A stretch of DNA of 64,000 nt from Clostridium vitabionis (GCF_015351765.1 NZ_JADKQA010000001.1:372001-436000); one strand, 5' to 3'; counted from the first letter of the stretch, positions 19,169 to 29,141 are shown. Translations and numbers: made by a program. The notes: generated by a model from the sequence alone, not told the origin.

Positions 19169-20890
19169 ATGGCAGAGCAGATCAGAAGAAGCGCGTCAGG
19201 AAGACGGGATATGGCCGGCTTTAAGGAATTTCCATCTCATGGAAGGAGCCGCGCCAGAGGCGCGAAGGGCGGCCTCCGGGGAGGTAGTGGAAGGAAGATT
19301 GCGATTGGCGCCGGCGTTGTGCTGATCGCCGTGGCGCTCTGCGGTGGTGTGGCCTTCGCCTCCACCGCGCAGAAATACAAGAATGTCTTTCTTCCCGGAA
19401 CGATCATCAACGGGATGGATGCCTCCGGCAAGACGGTGGAGGAAATCAAGCAGGCGATCGCCGCGAATGCGGACGGGTATTCGCTCAAAATTCTGGAGAA
19501 GGATGGGGAGAGCGAGACGATACCCGGGAGCGACATCAGCCTGAAGACGACATTTGACGGAAGCCTCGAGAAGATGATGGAGGAACAAAATCCCTACGAC
19601 TGGTTAAAGCGGAAGAACAATCCGCAGTCCTTCACCATCGGCACGATGATTGAATTTGACCAGGGTAAGCTGTCCGGGGAGATCGACGGCCTGAGGCTCA
19701 CGGACAGGGATCTTGTGACAAAGCCGGCGAACGCCTATATCTCTGAGTACCAGTCCGGTAAGGGCTATGAGATTATTCCGGAAAATGAGGGAAATGAGGT
19801 TGATGAGGATAAGCTCCTGGCAGCAGTGAACACGGCGGTGGAGAACCTCCAGGGAGAGCTGGATCTCGAGAAAGAGGGCATTTACAAGAAGCCGTCCGTG
19901 ACGAAGGATGACCCGGCGTTGAAAACCCAGCTTGCCGCGCTCAACAAGGCGGTGGGGATCACCATCACCACCAATTACACCAGCCAGGAAGTGCTTGACG
20001 GCGACACCATTCACAAGTGGATCAATGTGGACGACAGCGGGAATCTGACAGTTTACGCCGACCAGCTGAATGCCTATGTGAAGAGCATGGCGGACAAGTA
20101 CAACACGGTCGGGAAGTCCAAGAAGTTCAAGACTTCCTACGGCACCACCATTTCCGTCGGCGGCGGTTCCTTCGGCTGGAAGCTTGACCAGTCGAAGGAG
20201 GCGGCGGATCTCCAGGCGGCGATCATCAAGGGCGAGTCCGTCACCCGCGACGCGGAGTGGGCGCAGAAGGCCGACGGCGCGGCGAACGACGGGATCGGCA
20301 ATACCTATGTCGAAGTCAACCTGACCGGCCAGCACCTGTATTATTATAAGAACGGATCGCTGGTGCTGGAATCGGATTTTGTCTCCGGCAATGTCAGCAA
20401 GGGGAACGGCACGCCGGACGGCGTTTACCGAGTGGCCTACAAGCAGCGGAATGCGACCCTGAAGGGGGAGAATTACTCGACACCGGTTTCCTTCTGGATG
20501 CCGTTTAACAATGGTATCGGCTTCCATGATGCGACCTGGCGTTCGCAGTTCGGCGGGACAATCTACAAGACCAGCGGCTCGCATGGCTGCATCAATATGC
20601 CCTACGAGAAGGCAAAAGCGCTCTTCGGCAGCATTGATGCTGGCTGCCCGGTGATCTGCTACGGGGCGCCGGGAACGGAGACCACGAAAAAGTCCAACGC
20701 GGACGGCACGGCGGCGACGACGAAGGCGGCTACGAAGGCACCGGAGACAAAAGCGCCGGAGACCACCAAGGCGCCGGAGACGAAAGCGCCGGAGACCACC
20801 AAGGCGCCGGAGACGGCAGCCCCCGTGGCGGGTCCCGCGGATGACACTGGAAACGCGGCCAACGGCCCGGCGGCTGAGGGGACGAATTGA
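19169..20890 (+). CDS. Membrane-anchored L,D-transpeptidase (YkuD domain)
   Basis: Predicted to form 3-3 cross-links or attach proteins to peptidoglycan outside the membrane. The 573 residues start with a basic cytoplasmic tail, then one transmembrane anchor (about 47-66) and paired VanW/PG-binding-like modules (INGMDASGKTVEE...; about 70-330). The YkuD catalytic domain (about 378-500) has YVEVNLTGQHLYYYKNG, GIGFHDATW and the active-site SHGCINMP, with Cys474. The C-terminal tail consists of KAPETT-type repeats. It is monocistronic, with its own promoter and leader hairpin. Confidence 0.93.
   Translation: MAEQIRRSASGRRDMAGFKEFPSHGRSRARGAKGGLRGGSGRKIAIGAGVVLIAVALCGGVAFASTAQKYKNVFLPGTIINGMDASGKTVEEIKQAIAANADGYSLKILEKDGESETIPGSDISLKTTFDGSLEKMMEEQNPYDWLKRKNNPQSFTIGTMIEFDQGKLSGEIDGLRLTDRDLVTKPANAYISEYQSGKGYEIIPENEGNEVDEDKLLAAVNTAVENLQGELDLEKEGIYKKPSVTKDDPALKTQLAALNKAVGITITTNYTSQEVLDGDTIHKWINVDDSGNLTVYADQLNAYVKSMADKYNTVGKSKKFKTSYGTTISVGGGSFGWKLDQSKEAADLQAAIIKGESVTRDAEWAQKADGAANDGIGNTYVEVNLTGQHLYYYKNGSLVLESDFVSGNVSKGNGTPDGVYRVAYKQRNATLKGENYSTPVSFWMPFNNGIGFHDATWRSQFGGTIYKTSGSHGCINMPYEKAKALFGSIDAGCPVICYGAPGTETTKKSNADGTAATTKAATKAPETKAPETTKAPETKAPETTKAPETAAPVAGPADDTGNAANGPAAEGTN
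20734..20814 (+). repeat. Tandem repeat encoding the KAPETT tail
   Basis: Degenerate in-frame units of 15-18 bases encode alternating KAPET and KAPETT near the C-terminus of the L,D-transpeptidase, a wall-spanning type of linker. Confidence 0.85.
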
Positions 20891-20918
20891 CAGGAAAATC
20901 AGAGGGGACTGCTTGAAC

Positions 20919-20988
20919 CCCATGCGGGAGGGATCGTCGGCAAACCGGCCGCTCGCGGACGAATTGCCGGCGATCCCTCCCGCATGGG
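20919..20988. repeat. Long hairpin, family 1 copy B
   Basis: Two 25-base arms (20919-20943, 20964-20988) pair throughout with one G-U wobble, around a 20-base loop with core ACCGGCCGCTCGCGGACG. It lies 28 bases after the L,D-transpeptidase stop. It could act as its terminator, but there is no T run. Loop and arm length match the copy at 1312-1380. Confidence 0.8.
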
Positions 20989-21038
20989 ATAAACAGTAAC
21001 CGCATGTGGTGACAGTTACAATTTCCTGTAGCCGGGGC

Positions 21039-21067
21039 TTTACATCACTCCGGGATAATGGTATAAT
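21039..21067 (+). promoter_or_regulatory. Promoter of rpsO
   Basis: TTTACA, 17-base spacer, TATAAT. The leader to the rpsO start is about 115 bases and GC-rich, long enough for S15 autoregulation, though no specific binding fold was established. Confidence 0.8.
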
Positions 21068-21187
21068 TTGACCGGTTTTGAGCCAGCAGGCCAAACCAGA
21101 AATCACGCCGCTGCGCGGCCGCAGCCTCTCCGGACACGGCCTCGTTTTCGGTAAGTGCAATATCTTATTTTTAAGGAGGAAAACCCA

Positions 21188-21454
21188 ATGATCACAAAGG
21201 AAATGAAGCAGCAGATCATCGCAGAGTACGGCAGAAAGGCTGGCGATACCGGTTCACCGGAGGTTCAGATCGCCCTGCTTACCGAGCGCATCAAGGAGCT
21301 CACTGCTCATCTGCAGGCAAACAAGAAGGATCACCACTCCAGACGCGGGCTTCTGAAGATGGTTGGTAAGCGTAGAGGCCTTCTTGACTACCTGAAGAAG
21401 AGCGACCTTGAGAGCTATCGTTCTCTGATCGAGAAGCTTGACCTGAGAAAGTAA
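21188..21454 (+). CDS. rpsO: Ribosomal protein S15
   Basis: An 88-residue primary binding protein of the 30S platform. The sequence shows [17 protein letters not shown], the [16 protein letters not shown] motif that contacts 16S rRNA, and a C-terminal [15 protein letters not shown] 21188 follows AAGGAGG by 8 bases; the upstream open frame is not needed. pnp is next, the usual rpsO-pnp pair. Confidence 0.99.
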   Translation: MITKEMKQQIIAEYGRKAGDTGSPEVQIALLTERIKELTAHLQANKKDHHSRRGLLKMVGKRRGLLDYLKKSDLESYRSLIEKLDLRK

Positions 21455-21468
21455 TACGAGATTTTCGC

Positions 21469-21495
21469 GGGACAGAGATGAAAGGTCTCTGTCCC
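21469..21495 (+). terminator. Hairpin between rpsO and pnp
   Basis: Perfect 10-bp stem GGGACAGAGA / TCTCTGTCCC followed by ATTTC. Probably a partial terminator or processing site that lowers pnp expression relative to rpsO. Confidence 0.75.
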
Positions 21496-21635
21496 ATTTC
21501 GTATATGCTTTCCGAGACCTCTCTGCAGGATCGGTTCCGGGACCGCTGCTGTAGCCGCAAGGGCGTTCTCGCGGCCAGAGCAGTAGTTTCCGGATCTCCC
21601 TGCAGGCAGCGCACAATGAAGAAAAGGAGATCATT

Positions 21636-23732
21636 ATGTACAAGAGTTTTTCCATGGAACTCGGCGGCAGAACGCTGACCGTTGACGTGGGCCGTGTTGC
21701 CGCCCAGGCAAATGGTGCGGCCCTGATGCACTATGGGGACACGACGGTTCTCTCCACGGCCACCGCTTCCGATAAGCCCCGTGACGGCGTTGATTTCTTC
21801 CCCCTCTCTGTGGAGTATGAGGAGAAGATGTACGCGGTCGGGAAGTTCCCCGGCGGTTTCAAGAAGCGTGAGGGCAAGGCGAGCGACAATGCAATCCTGA
21901 TTGACCGCGTCATTGACCGTCCGATGCGCCCGCTGTTCCCGAAGGATTTCCGCAATGATGTCCTTCTGGATAATCTCGTCCTGTCGGTGGATCCGGACTG
22001 CAGCCCGGAGTACACCGCCATGCTCGGCAGCGCCATCGCGACCTGCATCTCCGATATCCCGTTCGACGGTCCCTGCGCCACAACACAGATCGGGATGATC
22101 GACGGCAAGCTGATTATCAATCCGACCAATGACCAGAAGCATGTCTCCGACATGGCGCTGACGGTTGCCTCCACGCGCAACAAGGTCATCATGATCGAGG
22201 CCGGTGCCAATGAGGTTCCGGAGGACATCATGATCGAGGCCATCTACAAGGCCCATGAGGTCAACCAGGAGATCATCAAGTTCATCGACCGCATCGTCGA
22301 GGAGTGCGGAAAGCCGAAGATGACTTACCAGAGCTTTGCCGTTCCTGCAGACCTTCAGGCGAAGGTGGAGGAACTTGTCACCTCCGAGGAGATGGAAAAT
22401 GCGGTCTTCACGGACGATAAGCAGACCCGCGAGGCGAACATTGCCGCCATCACCGACCGCGTCGCGGCGGAGCTCGGGGACAACGAGGAGTGGCTCGCGA
22501 GACTTGGCGAGGCCATCTACGCTTACGAGAAGAAGACGGTCCGCAAGATGATCCTCCGTGACCACAAGCGTCCGGATGGCAGGGCGATGGACCAGATCCG
22601 CCCGCTTGCCGCTGAGGTTGACCTGCTCCCGCGTGTCCACGGATCCGCAATGTTCACCAGAGGCCAGACCCAGATCCTGGATGTGGTCACCCTGGCCCCG
22701 CTCTCTGAGGTTCAGAAGATCGAGGGACTGGATGAGAGCATCACCTACAAGAGATATCTCCATCAGTATAATTTCCCGTCCTACTCCGTAGGAGAGACCA
22801 AGCCGTCCAGAGGCCCGGGCCGCCGCGAGATCGGCCATGGCGCCCTGGCGGAGAGGGCACTGGTTCCGGTACTCCCGAGCGAGGAAGAGTTCCCCTATGC
22901 GATCCGTGCCGTGTCTGAGACCATGGAATCCAACGGCTCCACCTCCCAGGCTTCGATCTGCGCGTCCTGCATGGCCCTTATGGCGGCCGGCGTACCGATC
23001 AAGAGCATGGTGGCAGGAATTTCCTGCGGCCTGGTTACCGGGGACTCCGATGACGATTACATTGTCCTGACCGACATCCAGGGGCTTGAGGATTTCTTCG
23101 GCGATATGGACTTCAAGGTGGGCGGCACCCATAAGGGAATCACCTCCATCCAGATGGACATCAAGATTCATGGCCTTACCCGCCCGATTGTCGAGGAGGC
23201 AATCCGCCGCACCCGCGAGGCCAGGCTGTATATTATGGACCAGGTGATGGCTCCGGTGATTTCCGAGCCGAGAAAGCAGCTTTCCCCGTATGCCCCGAAG
23301 ATCGAGATGATGCAGATTGACCCGCAGAAGATCGGCGATGTGGTCGGCAAGCAGGGCAAGGTGATCAACAAGATCATTGAGGAAACCGGCACCAAGATCG
23401 ACATCGATGACGACGGCCGCGTTTCCATCTGCGGCACTGACCCGGAAGGTATCCGTAAGGCGAAGGACATCATTCACGCGATCGTCTCCGATATCGAGCC
23501 GGGACAGGTCTTCACCGGCAAGGTTGTCCGCATCATGAATTTCGGTGCCTTCGTCGAGCTCTGCCCGGGGAAGGATGGCATGGTGCATATCTCCAAACTG
23601 GCGGATAAGAGGGTTGGCAAGGTTGAGGATGTCGTGAACATCGGCGACGAGGTGACGGTCAAGGTCATCGAGATCGACAAGATGGGCAGGGTGAACCTCT
23701 CCATGAGACCGAGCGACCTGGGAAAGAACTGA
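21636..23732 (+). CDS. pnp: Polynucleotide phosphorylase
   Basis: 3'-5' phosphorolytic exoribonuclease of mRNA decay. Its 698 residues hold two RNase PH-like domains (the first around GDTTVLSTATASDKPRDGVDFFPL, the second around RVHGSAMFTRGQTQ and GGVPIKSMVAG-type sequence), a helical linker, and C-terminal KH (IGDVVGKQGKVINKIIEETG) and S1 (GQVFTGKVVRIMNFGAFVEL) domains. Length is normal. GGAGA precedes the ATG. It is linked to rpsO by a hairpin and followed by a strong terminator. Confidence 0.99.
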   Translation: MYKSFSMELGGRTLTVDVGRVAAQANGAALMHYGDTTVLSTATASDKPRDGVDFFPLSVEYEEKMYAVGKFPGGFKKREGKASDNAILIDRVIDRPMRPLFPKDFRNDVLLDNLVLSVDPDCSPEYTAMLGSAIATCISDIPFDGPCATTQIGMIDGKLIINPTNDQKHVSDMALTVASTRNKVIMIEAGANEVPEDIMIEAIYKAHEVNQEIIKFIDRIVEECGKPKMTYQSFAVPADLQAKVEELVTSEEMENAVFTDDKQTREANIAAITDRVAAELGDNEEWLARLGEAIYAYEKKTVRKMILRDHKRPDGRAMDQIRPLAAEVDLLPRVHGSAMFTRGQTQILDVVTLAPLSEVQKIEGLDESITYKRYLHQYNFPSYSVGETKPSRGPGRREIGHGALAERALVPVLPSEEEFPYAIRAVSETMESNGSTSQASICASCMALMAAGVPIKSMVAGISCGLVTGDSDDDYIVLTDIQGLEDFFGDMDFKVGGTHKGITSIQMDIKIHGLTRPIVEEAIRRTREARLYIMDQVMAPVISEPRKQLSPYAPKIEMMQIDPQKIGDVVGKQGKVINKIIEETGTKIDIDDDGRVSICGTDPEGIRKAKDIIHAIVSDIEPGQVFTGKVVRIMNFGAFVELCPGKDGMVHISKLADKRVGKVEDVVNIGDEVTVKVIEIDKMGRVNLSMRPSDLGKN

Positions 23733-23771
23733 GAACTGGCGCGCGCCGGCGCGTAAGGCATATCGTTTGAT

Positions 23772-23823
23772 AAGGCGGAGAAGTTTGCGGACAGAGGAGT
23801 TCCCGGGCTTCCCCGCCTTTTTT
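23772..23823 (+). terminator. Terminator of pnp
   Basis: AAGGCGG-GAAG / CTTC-CCGCCTT stem with a long loop, then six T residues. Confidence 0.85.
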
Positions 23824-23922
23824 GCGCGCTTCGTCCACATGCATACCCGCGCCGGGAGCGCACGGAAATTCCGCAGGAGCGCCGGTACCTGTGTCCAGCC
23901 GGCGCGGGCGCAAGACTTGCGG

Positions 23923-23951
23923 TTGAAAAATTTTCTTTGCAAATTTATAAT
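23923..23951 (+). promoter_or_regulatory. Promoter of the mgtE transcript
   Basis: TTGAAA, 17-base spacer, TATAAT. The predicted transcript has a leader of about 315 bases before mgtE. Confidence 0.8.
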
Positions 23952-24038
23952 GAGACTGTTGTTATTGTTCATCCCATGACGGGTCCAGCCCGGGATGATG
24001 GACGAAAATTTTATCCCTCAGAGAAAGGAGTGTACACA

Positions 24039-24194
24039 GTGAAAGGTCGAAGTACGAAGTCGGATTCAGACGGCAGCCATCCTGAACCGCGGGCAGTGCG
24101 CGCGCGATTCAGCATTTTTGCTGCGTACACTGCCGTCTTAGCAGAGCGCATGGGAGGCCTGCCCCGACTGCACAGAGAGATTCCAGGCGCATGA
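24039..24194 (+). CDS. Possible leader ORF upstream of mgtE
   Basis: A 51-codon frame beginning at GTG 24039, with AAAGGAG 8 bases upstream, and ending 80 bases before mgtE. The product is basic, Arg/Ser-rich and without a recognised domain. The frame covers the hairpin 24068-24138, so translation would change leader folding. It could be a regulatory uORF or chance; codon use gives no strong verdict. Confidence 0.35.
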   Translation: MKGRSTKSDSDGSHPEPRAVRARFSIFAAYTAVLAERMGGLPRLHREIPGA

Positions 24195-24227
24195 GAGGTT
24201 AACCTGGCCTCAGACTGGCTGCCTTTT
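24039..24227 (+). promoter_or_regulatory. Structured mgtE leader with two competing pairings
   Basis: AGACGGCAG (24068-24076) is perfectly complementary to CTGCCGTCT (24130-24138). The overlapping GGCAGCCA (24072-24079) is perfectly complementary to TGGCTGCC (24216-24223), which is followed by TTTT. The two pairings exclude each other, as in an attenuator. It does not match the M-box consensus as I know it. Confidence 0.45.
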
Positions 24228-24274
24228 CTGTATCCAAGCTCGTCGATGACATCGCGGTTGGAGAGGAGAAGAGC

Positions 24275-25639
24275 ATGGAAAATGAGGAAATGGAGAAAAA
24301 AACGGAGCACCTGATGCAGCTTGTCCGGGATCGCCAGTACCGGCAGCTGAAGAAGGAGCTCGCGGAGATGAATGAGGTGGATATCGCCTCATTCCTGGAG
24401 GAACTGGAGCCGGAGAAGATGGTCGTCGTCTTCCGGATGCTGCCGAAGGAACTGGCGTCGGACGTATTTGCCCAGCTGGAGATCGACAAGCAGCAGCAGA
24501 TCATCACCAGCATCACCGACAATGAGCTCGCGGACATCGTGAACGACCTCTTCGTTGATGACGCCGTGGACATGCTGGAGGAACTGCCCGCGACGATCGT
24601 CAAGCGTGTGCTCAGGAATTCCGACCCCGATCAGCGCAAGCTGATCAACCAGTTCCTGAATTATCCGGAGGACAGCGCCGGGAGCGTCATGACGGCCGAG
24701 TATGTGGCCCTGAAGAAGGACATGACGGTCCGGGAGGCATTTGAGTACATCCGGAAGAACGGATTTGACAAGGAAACCATTTACACCTGCTATGTGACTG
24801 ACGCCACGAGAAAGCTGGAAGGCGTGGTCACGGTGAAGGATCTCCTGATGGCGCCTTACAGCCAGAAGGTCGGGGAGATCATGGACACCAACGTCATCAA
24901 GGCGGCGACCACGGAGGACCAGGAAAATGTGGCTCTCATGTTCAGCGACTATAACCTCCTGTCGATGCCGGTCGTGGACACGGAGGACAGGCTTGTGGGC
25001 ATCATCACCGTCGATGACGTGATGGATGTCATGGAGGAGGAGGTCACCGAGGATATCGAGAAGATGGCGGCCATCCTGCCGAGCGAGAAGCCGTATCTGA
25101 AGACGAGCGTCTTCGTTCTCGCGAGAAACCGGATCCCCTGGCTCCTGATCCTCATGTTTTCCAGCATTGTGACGGGCAACATCCTGGCCAGCTACGAGTC
25201 AGCATTCCAGGCGATCCCGCTTCTGGTAACGTTTGTGCCGATGCTGATGGACACCGGGGGAAATTCGGGAAGCCAGGCAAGCACCATGATCATCCGCGGC
25301 ATGGCGATCGGCGAGATCGAGGTTTCGGATATCCTCAAGGTTATCTGGAAGGAAGTCCGCGTCGGCATCCTCTGCGGGGCGACGCTCGCCGCGGCGAATT
25401 TTGTCCGCCTGATGGTCCAGTATCCGGGACATACGATGATTTGCCTGACTGTCGTGCTCAGCGTGTTTTTCACGGTCATCATTGCGAAGAGCATCGGCTG
25501 CACCCTGCCGATCCTGGCGAAGGCCATCCATCTGGATCCGGCCCTGATCGCCTCCCCGATGCTGACGACCGTGGTGGACGCGACCAGCCTGACGATCTAT
25601 TTTGCCTTCGCAAGCCATATCCTGAGCCTGGCCGCCTGA
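24275..25639 (+). CDS. mgtE: Magnesium transporter MgtE
   Basis: Mg2+ channel of the cell membrane, gated by cytosolic Mg2+. The 454 residues include the MgtE N-domain (superhelical, with LEELEPEKMVVVFRMLPKE), a CBS pair (about 145-265, including VVTVKDLLMAP and GIITVDDVMDVMEEE), a connecting helix, and five C-terminal transmembrane helices. PMLMDTGGNSGSQAS is the pore-lining signature. GGAGAGGAG precedes the ATG. It sits behind the long leader described above, and gltX follows. Confidence 0.97.
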   Translation: MENEEMEKKTEHLMQLVRDRQYRQLKKELAEMNEVDIASFLEELEPEKMVVVFRMLPKELASDVFAQLEIDKQQQIITSITDNELADIVNDLFVDDAVDMLEELPATIVKRVLRNSDPDQRKLINQFLNYPEDSAGSVMTAEYVALKKDMTVREAFEYIRKNGFDKETIYTCYVTDATRKLEGVVTVKDLLMAPYSQKVGEIMDTNVIKAATTEDQENVALMFSDYNLLSMPVVDTEDRLVGIITVDDVMDVMEEEVTEDIEKMAAILPSEKPYLKTSVFVLARNRIPWLLILMFSSIVTGNILASYESAFQAIPLLVTFVPMLMDTGGNSGSQASTMIIRGMAIGEIEVSDILKVIWKEVRVGILCGATLAAANFVRLMVQYPGHTMICLTVVLSVFFTVIIAKSIGCTLPILAKAIHLDPALIASPMLTTVVDATSLTIYFAFASHILSLAA

Positions 25640-25750
25640 GGGTGCCCGGGCTCCCCTATCGGAGTGCGGGGATTCGGGGTTTCCGCCGACAGAGAATTAT
25701 GTTACTGAACGGTAACAACATGAGTATCGAATAGAGGAGACAGTGTGATC

Positions 25751-27202
25751 ATGACAAAAATCAGAACCAGATACGCGCCGAGCCCGACAGGAAGAATGCA
25801 TGTGGGCAACCTCCGGACAGCTTTGTACGCCTACCTCATCGCGAAGCATGAGGGCGGCGATTTTATCCTCCGGATCGAGGATACGGATCAGGAGCGCTAT
25901 GTGGAAGGCGCGACCGAGATCATCTACGACACCCTGAAAAGTGCCGGTTTAAAGCACGATGAGGGACCGGATATCGGCGGGCCGGTAGGCCCCTATGTCC
26001 AGAGTGAGCGCGTAAAGCAGGGCATCTACCTGAAGTACGCGAAGGAGCTTGTGGCGAAGGGCGAGGCCTACTACTGCTTCTGCACCCAGGAGCGCCTGAA
26101 CAGCCTGAAGAAGACGGTGAACGGCGAGGAGATCATGGTCTATGACAAGCACTGCCTGCACCTCTCCAAGGAGGAGGTTGAGGCAAACCTTGCCGCCGGA
26201 AAGCCGTACGTGATCCGCCAGAACAACCCGACCGAGGGGACGACGACGTTCCATGACGAGCTTTACGGGGATATCAGCGTCAATAATTCCGAGCTGGATG
26301 ACATGGTGCTGATCAAGTCGGACGGCTATCCGACCTACAATTTTGCCAATGTGGTCGACGACCATCTGATGGGCATCACCCATGTGGTGCGCGGTGCCGA
26401 GTATCTCTCCTCCTCGCCCAAGTACAACCGCCTCTACGAGGCGTTCGGATGGGAGGTGCCGAAGTATATCCACTGCCCGACGATCACGAATGAGGAGCAC
26501 AAAAAGCTGTCCAAGCGGTCCGGCCATTCCTCCTACGAAGATCTGATCGATGCCGGCTACCTGCCGGAGGCGGTGGTCAATTTTGTCGCCCTGCTCGGCT
26601 GGTCTCCGGAGGACAACCGGGAGATCTTCTCCCTGGACGAGCTGGTGAAGGCATTCGACTATCACAATATCAGCAAGTCCCCGGCGGTCTTCGACATGGT
26701 GAAGCTCCGCTGGATGAACGGCGAGTACCTGAAAGCGATGGATGATGAGAAGTTCTTCCAGCTGGCGGAGCCGTACATCCGCGAGGCGGTCCACAGGGAA
26801 ATGGACCTGCGCAAGATTGCGCGGATGGTGAAGACGAGAATCGAGATTTTCCCGGATATTCCGGATCTTGTCCGCTTCTTTGACACGCTCCCGGAATACA
26901 GCACGGATCTCTATATCCACAAGAAAATGAAGACCAACAAGGAGAATTCCCTTGCGCTTCTTCGGGAGGTTCTCCCGGTTCTTGAGGGACAGGAGGACTT
27001 TACGAACGACGCCCTCTTTGCCGCGCTGAAGAGTTTCGCCGCGGAGAAGGGATATAAGACCGGCTTTGTGATGTGGCCGATCCGCACGGCGCTCTCCGGC
27101 CTCCCGACGACACCGGGCGGCGCGACCGAGCTTCTGGACGCGCTCGGCAAGGAGGAGTCCCTCGCGAGGATCCGGAAGGGGATCGAGAAGCTGGAAGCAT
27201 AA
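25751..27202 (+). CDS. gltX: Glutamyl-tRNA synthetase
   Basis: Class I synthetase charging tRNA-Glu, 483 residues. It shows [19 protein letters not shown] (the HIGH motif as HVGN), [12 protein letters not shown] and the KLSKRSGH form of KMSKS (about residue 256), with a C-terminal anticodon-binding helical domain. ATG 25751 lies 10 bases after GGAGA. GTG 25745 is also in frame but only 4 bases from it. Whether it also mischarges tRNA-Gln cannot be read from sequence. No T-box precedes it. Confidence 0.97.
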   Translation: MTKIRTRYAPSPTGRMHVGNLRTALYAYLIAKHEGGDFILRIEDTDQERYVEGATEIIYDTLKSAGLKHDEGPDIGGPVGPYVQSERVKQGIYLKYAKELVAKGEAYYCFCTQERLNSLKKTVNGEEIMVYDKHCLHLSKEEVEANLAAGKPYVIRQNNPTEGTTTFHDELYGDISVNNSELDDMVLIKSDGYPTYNFANVVDDHLMGITHVVRGAEYLSSSPKYNRLYEAFGWEVPKYIHCPTITNEEHKKLSKRSGHSSYEDLIDAGYLPEAVVNFVALLGWSPEDNREIFSLDELVKAFDYHNISKSPAVFDMVKLRWMNGEYLKAMDDEKFFQLAEPYIREAVHREMDLRKIARMVKTRIEIFPDIPDLVRFFDTLPEYSTDLYIHKKMKTNKENSLALLREVLPVLEGQEDFTNDALFAALKSFAAEKGYKTGFVMWPIRTALSGLPTTPGGATELLDALGKEESLARIRKGIEKLEA

Positions 27203-27205
27203 AGT

Positions 27206-27270
27206 CCGGGGCGCAGCGCCCCGGCGGGAGTAAGAGAGCGAGACGGCCGGCACCGGTTTCTGGTGCCGGC
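27206..27270 (+). other. Two adjacent GC-rich hairpins after gltX
   Basis: CCGGGGC/GCCCCGG (27206-27224) and a perfect GCCGGCACC/GGTGCCGGC (27246-27270). Neither has a T tract; they may be a weak terminator or an mRNA-stabilising end. Confidence 0.5.
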
Positions 27271-27293
27271 TGCCTCCGTAAAGAGACGGATTT

Positions 27294-29141
27294 ATGGCAT
27301 TCAGTGAAGCACAGAGGAAGGCAATTCAGCATGACCGGGGGCCGATGATGGTTCTCGCAGGCCCAGGCTCCGGAAAAACCACGGTGATCACCTATCGGAT
27401 CTGGTATCTGACCGAAGAACTGGGCGTCAACCCGGGAGACATCCTGGTGATCACCTTTACCCGGGCGGCGGCCATGGAAATGCGCGAGCGGTATGAGAAG
27501 CTTTCTGGGAAGTCCTCACGGGTCACCTTCGGGACATTTCACGCGGTCTTCTTCCAGATTCTCAAGCTGGCTTACCGCATGACGGGCGCAAATATCGTCC
27601 GGGAGGACAGGAAACGGCAGATCCTCAAGGAGCTGGCCGACCGGTGCAGCCTGGAGCCGGAGGACGAGGGCGACTTCCTGAACCAGCTGGAGGCGGAGAT
27701 CAGCACCGTAAAGACAGGGCGGATCCCCCTGGATCATTACTACTCGGCCTCCTGCCCGGATGAGGCGTTCCGGCAGATTTACCGTGGATACGACGGGGAG
27801 ATGCGCCGCACCGGCCTGATCGATTTCGACGACATGATGGTCATGTGCTATGAGCTCTTCACGGAGAGGAAAGACATCCTCTCTGCCTGGCAGAAGCGCT
27901 ACCGCTATATCCTGATCGATGAGTTCCAGGATATCGACCAGCTGCAGTATGATATCGTCCGCATGCTGGCCCTCCCGGAAAATAACCTGTTCATCGTGGG
28001 CGACGACGACCAGTCGATCTACCGCTTCCGGGGCGCAAGGCCGGAGATCATGCTGGGCTTTGAGAAGGATTATCCCGGCGCGGGGCGGGTACTACTCGAC
28101 ATCAATTACCGGAGCACGGCGGAGATTGTCGGGGCGGCGCAGCTGGTGATCCGCCATAACCAGAAGCGTTTTCCGAAAACCATCCGTTCCCTGGACGTCC
28201 ACGGGAAAAATGTGCTCACCAGGGTATTTCCCAATCCCCGCGCGGAGAACCGGGCGGTTGTCGAGGAGATCCGGGCGCTCCTGGAAGCGGGGGAGAAGCC
28301 CGCGGAGATCGCGGTGCTCTATCGGACGAACCTCGGGCCGCGGATGCTGATGGAGACGATGATGGGCTACAACCTGCCCTTCCGGACGAGGGACCAGGTG
28401 CCGAATCTCTATGACCACTGGATCGCCCGGGACATCTTCGCCTACTTGAGGCTTGCCGCGGGCGGGCGCCGCCGGGAGGACTTCTTCCGGATCATGAACC
28501 GGCCGAAGCGCTATATGAGCCGGGCGGCATTTCCCGGGGAGAAGGTGTCCTTCTTCGAGCTGCGGCAGTTCTATGCGGACCGCAGCTATATGGAGCAGAT
28601 CCTCAGCGATTTCGAGTACGATCTGAAGGCCCTGTCCCGGATGTCCCCTCTCGCGGCGGTGAATTACATCCGCCAGGGGATCGGCTATGACCGCTTTCTC
28701 GAGGAATATGCGGCGTCGCACCGGATGCAGGCGTCAGAGCTTTTTGAGATCGCGGATGAAATCCGCGAGAGCGCCGCGTCTTACCGCACGGTTCCCGAGT
28801 GGGAGGAGCATATCCGCGAGTACCGGGAGGAGCTGCTCCGGCAGGCTTCCCGGGGGAAAACGCCGCAGGACGCGGTGACGCTCGCCACGATGCACAGCGC
28901 CAAGGGACTGGAATTTTCCACCGTCTACATCATCGATGCGGTGGAGGGCGTCACACCGCATGGGAAGGCGGTGCTTGCCGACGATATCGAGGAGGAACGG
29001 CGGCTCTTCTATGTGGCGATGACGCGCGCGAAGCGGAATCTCCGGATTTGTTCGGTGAGAACCCGGTTCGGAAAGCCGGCGGAGGTCTCCCGCTTTGTGC
29101 TGGAGTATCTGCCGCCGACAGATAGGAGGAAAACGAAATGA
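27294..29141 (+). CDS. UvrD/Rep-type superfamily 1 DNA helicase
   Basis: ATP-dependent 3'-5' helicase, 615 residues, shorter than PcrA/UvrD (about 730). Helicase motifs are in order: GPGSGKTTVITYRI (I), FTRAAAMEMRER (Ia), DEFQDIDQLQYD (II), VGDDDQSIYRFRGA (III), INYRSTAEIV (IV), LATMHSAKGLEFSTVYII (V) and LFYVAMTRAKRNL (VI). The C-terminal UvrD tail is missing, so this is a compact RecQ-independent accessory helicase, not a clear uvrD orthologue. Its TGA overlaps the next ATG. Confidence 0.93.
   Translation: MAFSEAQRKAIQHDRGPMMVLAGPGSGKTTVITYRIWYLTEELGVNPGDILVITFTRAAAMEMRERYEKLSGKSSRVTFGTFHAVFFQILKLAYRMTGANIVREDRKRQILKELADRCSLEPEDEGDFLNQLEAEISTVKTGRIPLDHYYSASCPDEAFRQIYRGYDGEMRRTGLIDFDDMMVMCYELFTERKDILSAWQKRYRYILIDEFQDIDQLQYDIVRMLALPENNLFIVGDDDQSIYRFRGARPEIMLGFEKDYPGAGRVLLDINYRSTAEIVGAAQLVIRHNQKRFPKTIRSLDVHGKNVLTRVFPNPRAENRAVVEEIRALLEAGEKPAEIAVLYRTNLGPRMLMETMMGYNLPFRTRDQVPNLYDHWIARDIFAYLRLAAGGRRREDFFRIMNRPKRYMSRAAFPGEKVSFFELRQFYADRSYMEQILSDFEYDLKALSRMSPLAAVNYIRQGIGYDRFLEEYAASHRMQASELFEIADEIRESAASYRTVPEWEEHIREYREELLRQASRGKTPQDAVTLATMHSAKGLEFSTVYIIDAVEGVTPHGKAVLADDIEEERRLFYVAMTRAKRNLRICSVRTRFGKPAEVSRFVLEYLPPTDRRKTK

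Noticed and set aside
21300..23972. An 890-codon minus-strand open frame opposite pnp.
   Set aside because: Same explanation: antisense shadow of a real, highly conserved gene.
24039..24227. M-box (ykoK) magnesium riboswitch upstream of mgtE.
   Set aside because: The conserved M-box segments, such as GTTAGGTGAGGCTCC and CTACGATTGAAG, are absent, so the leader is reported only as an unassigned structure.
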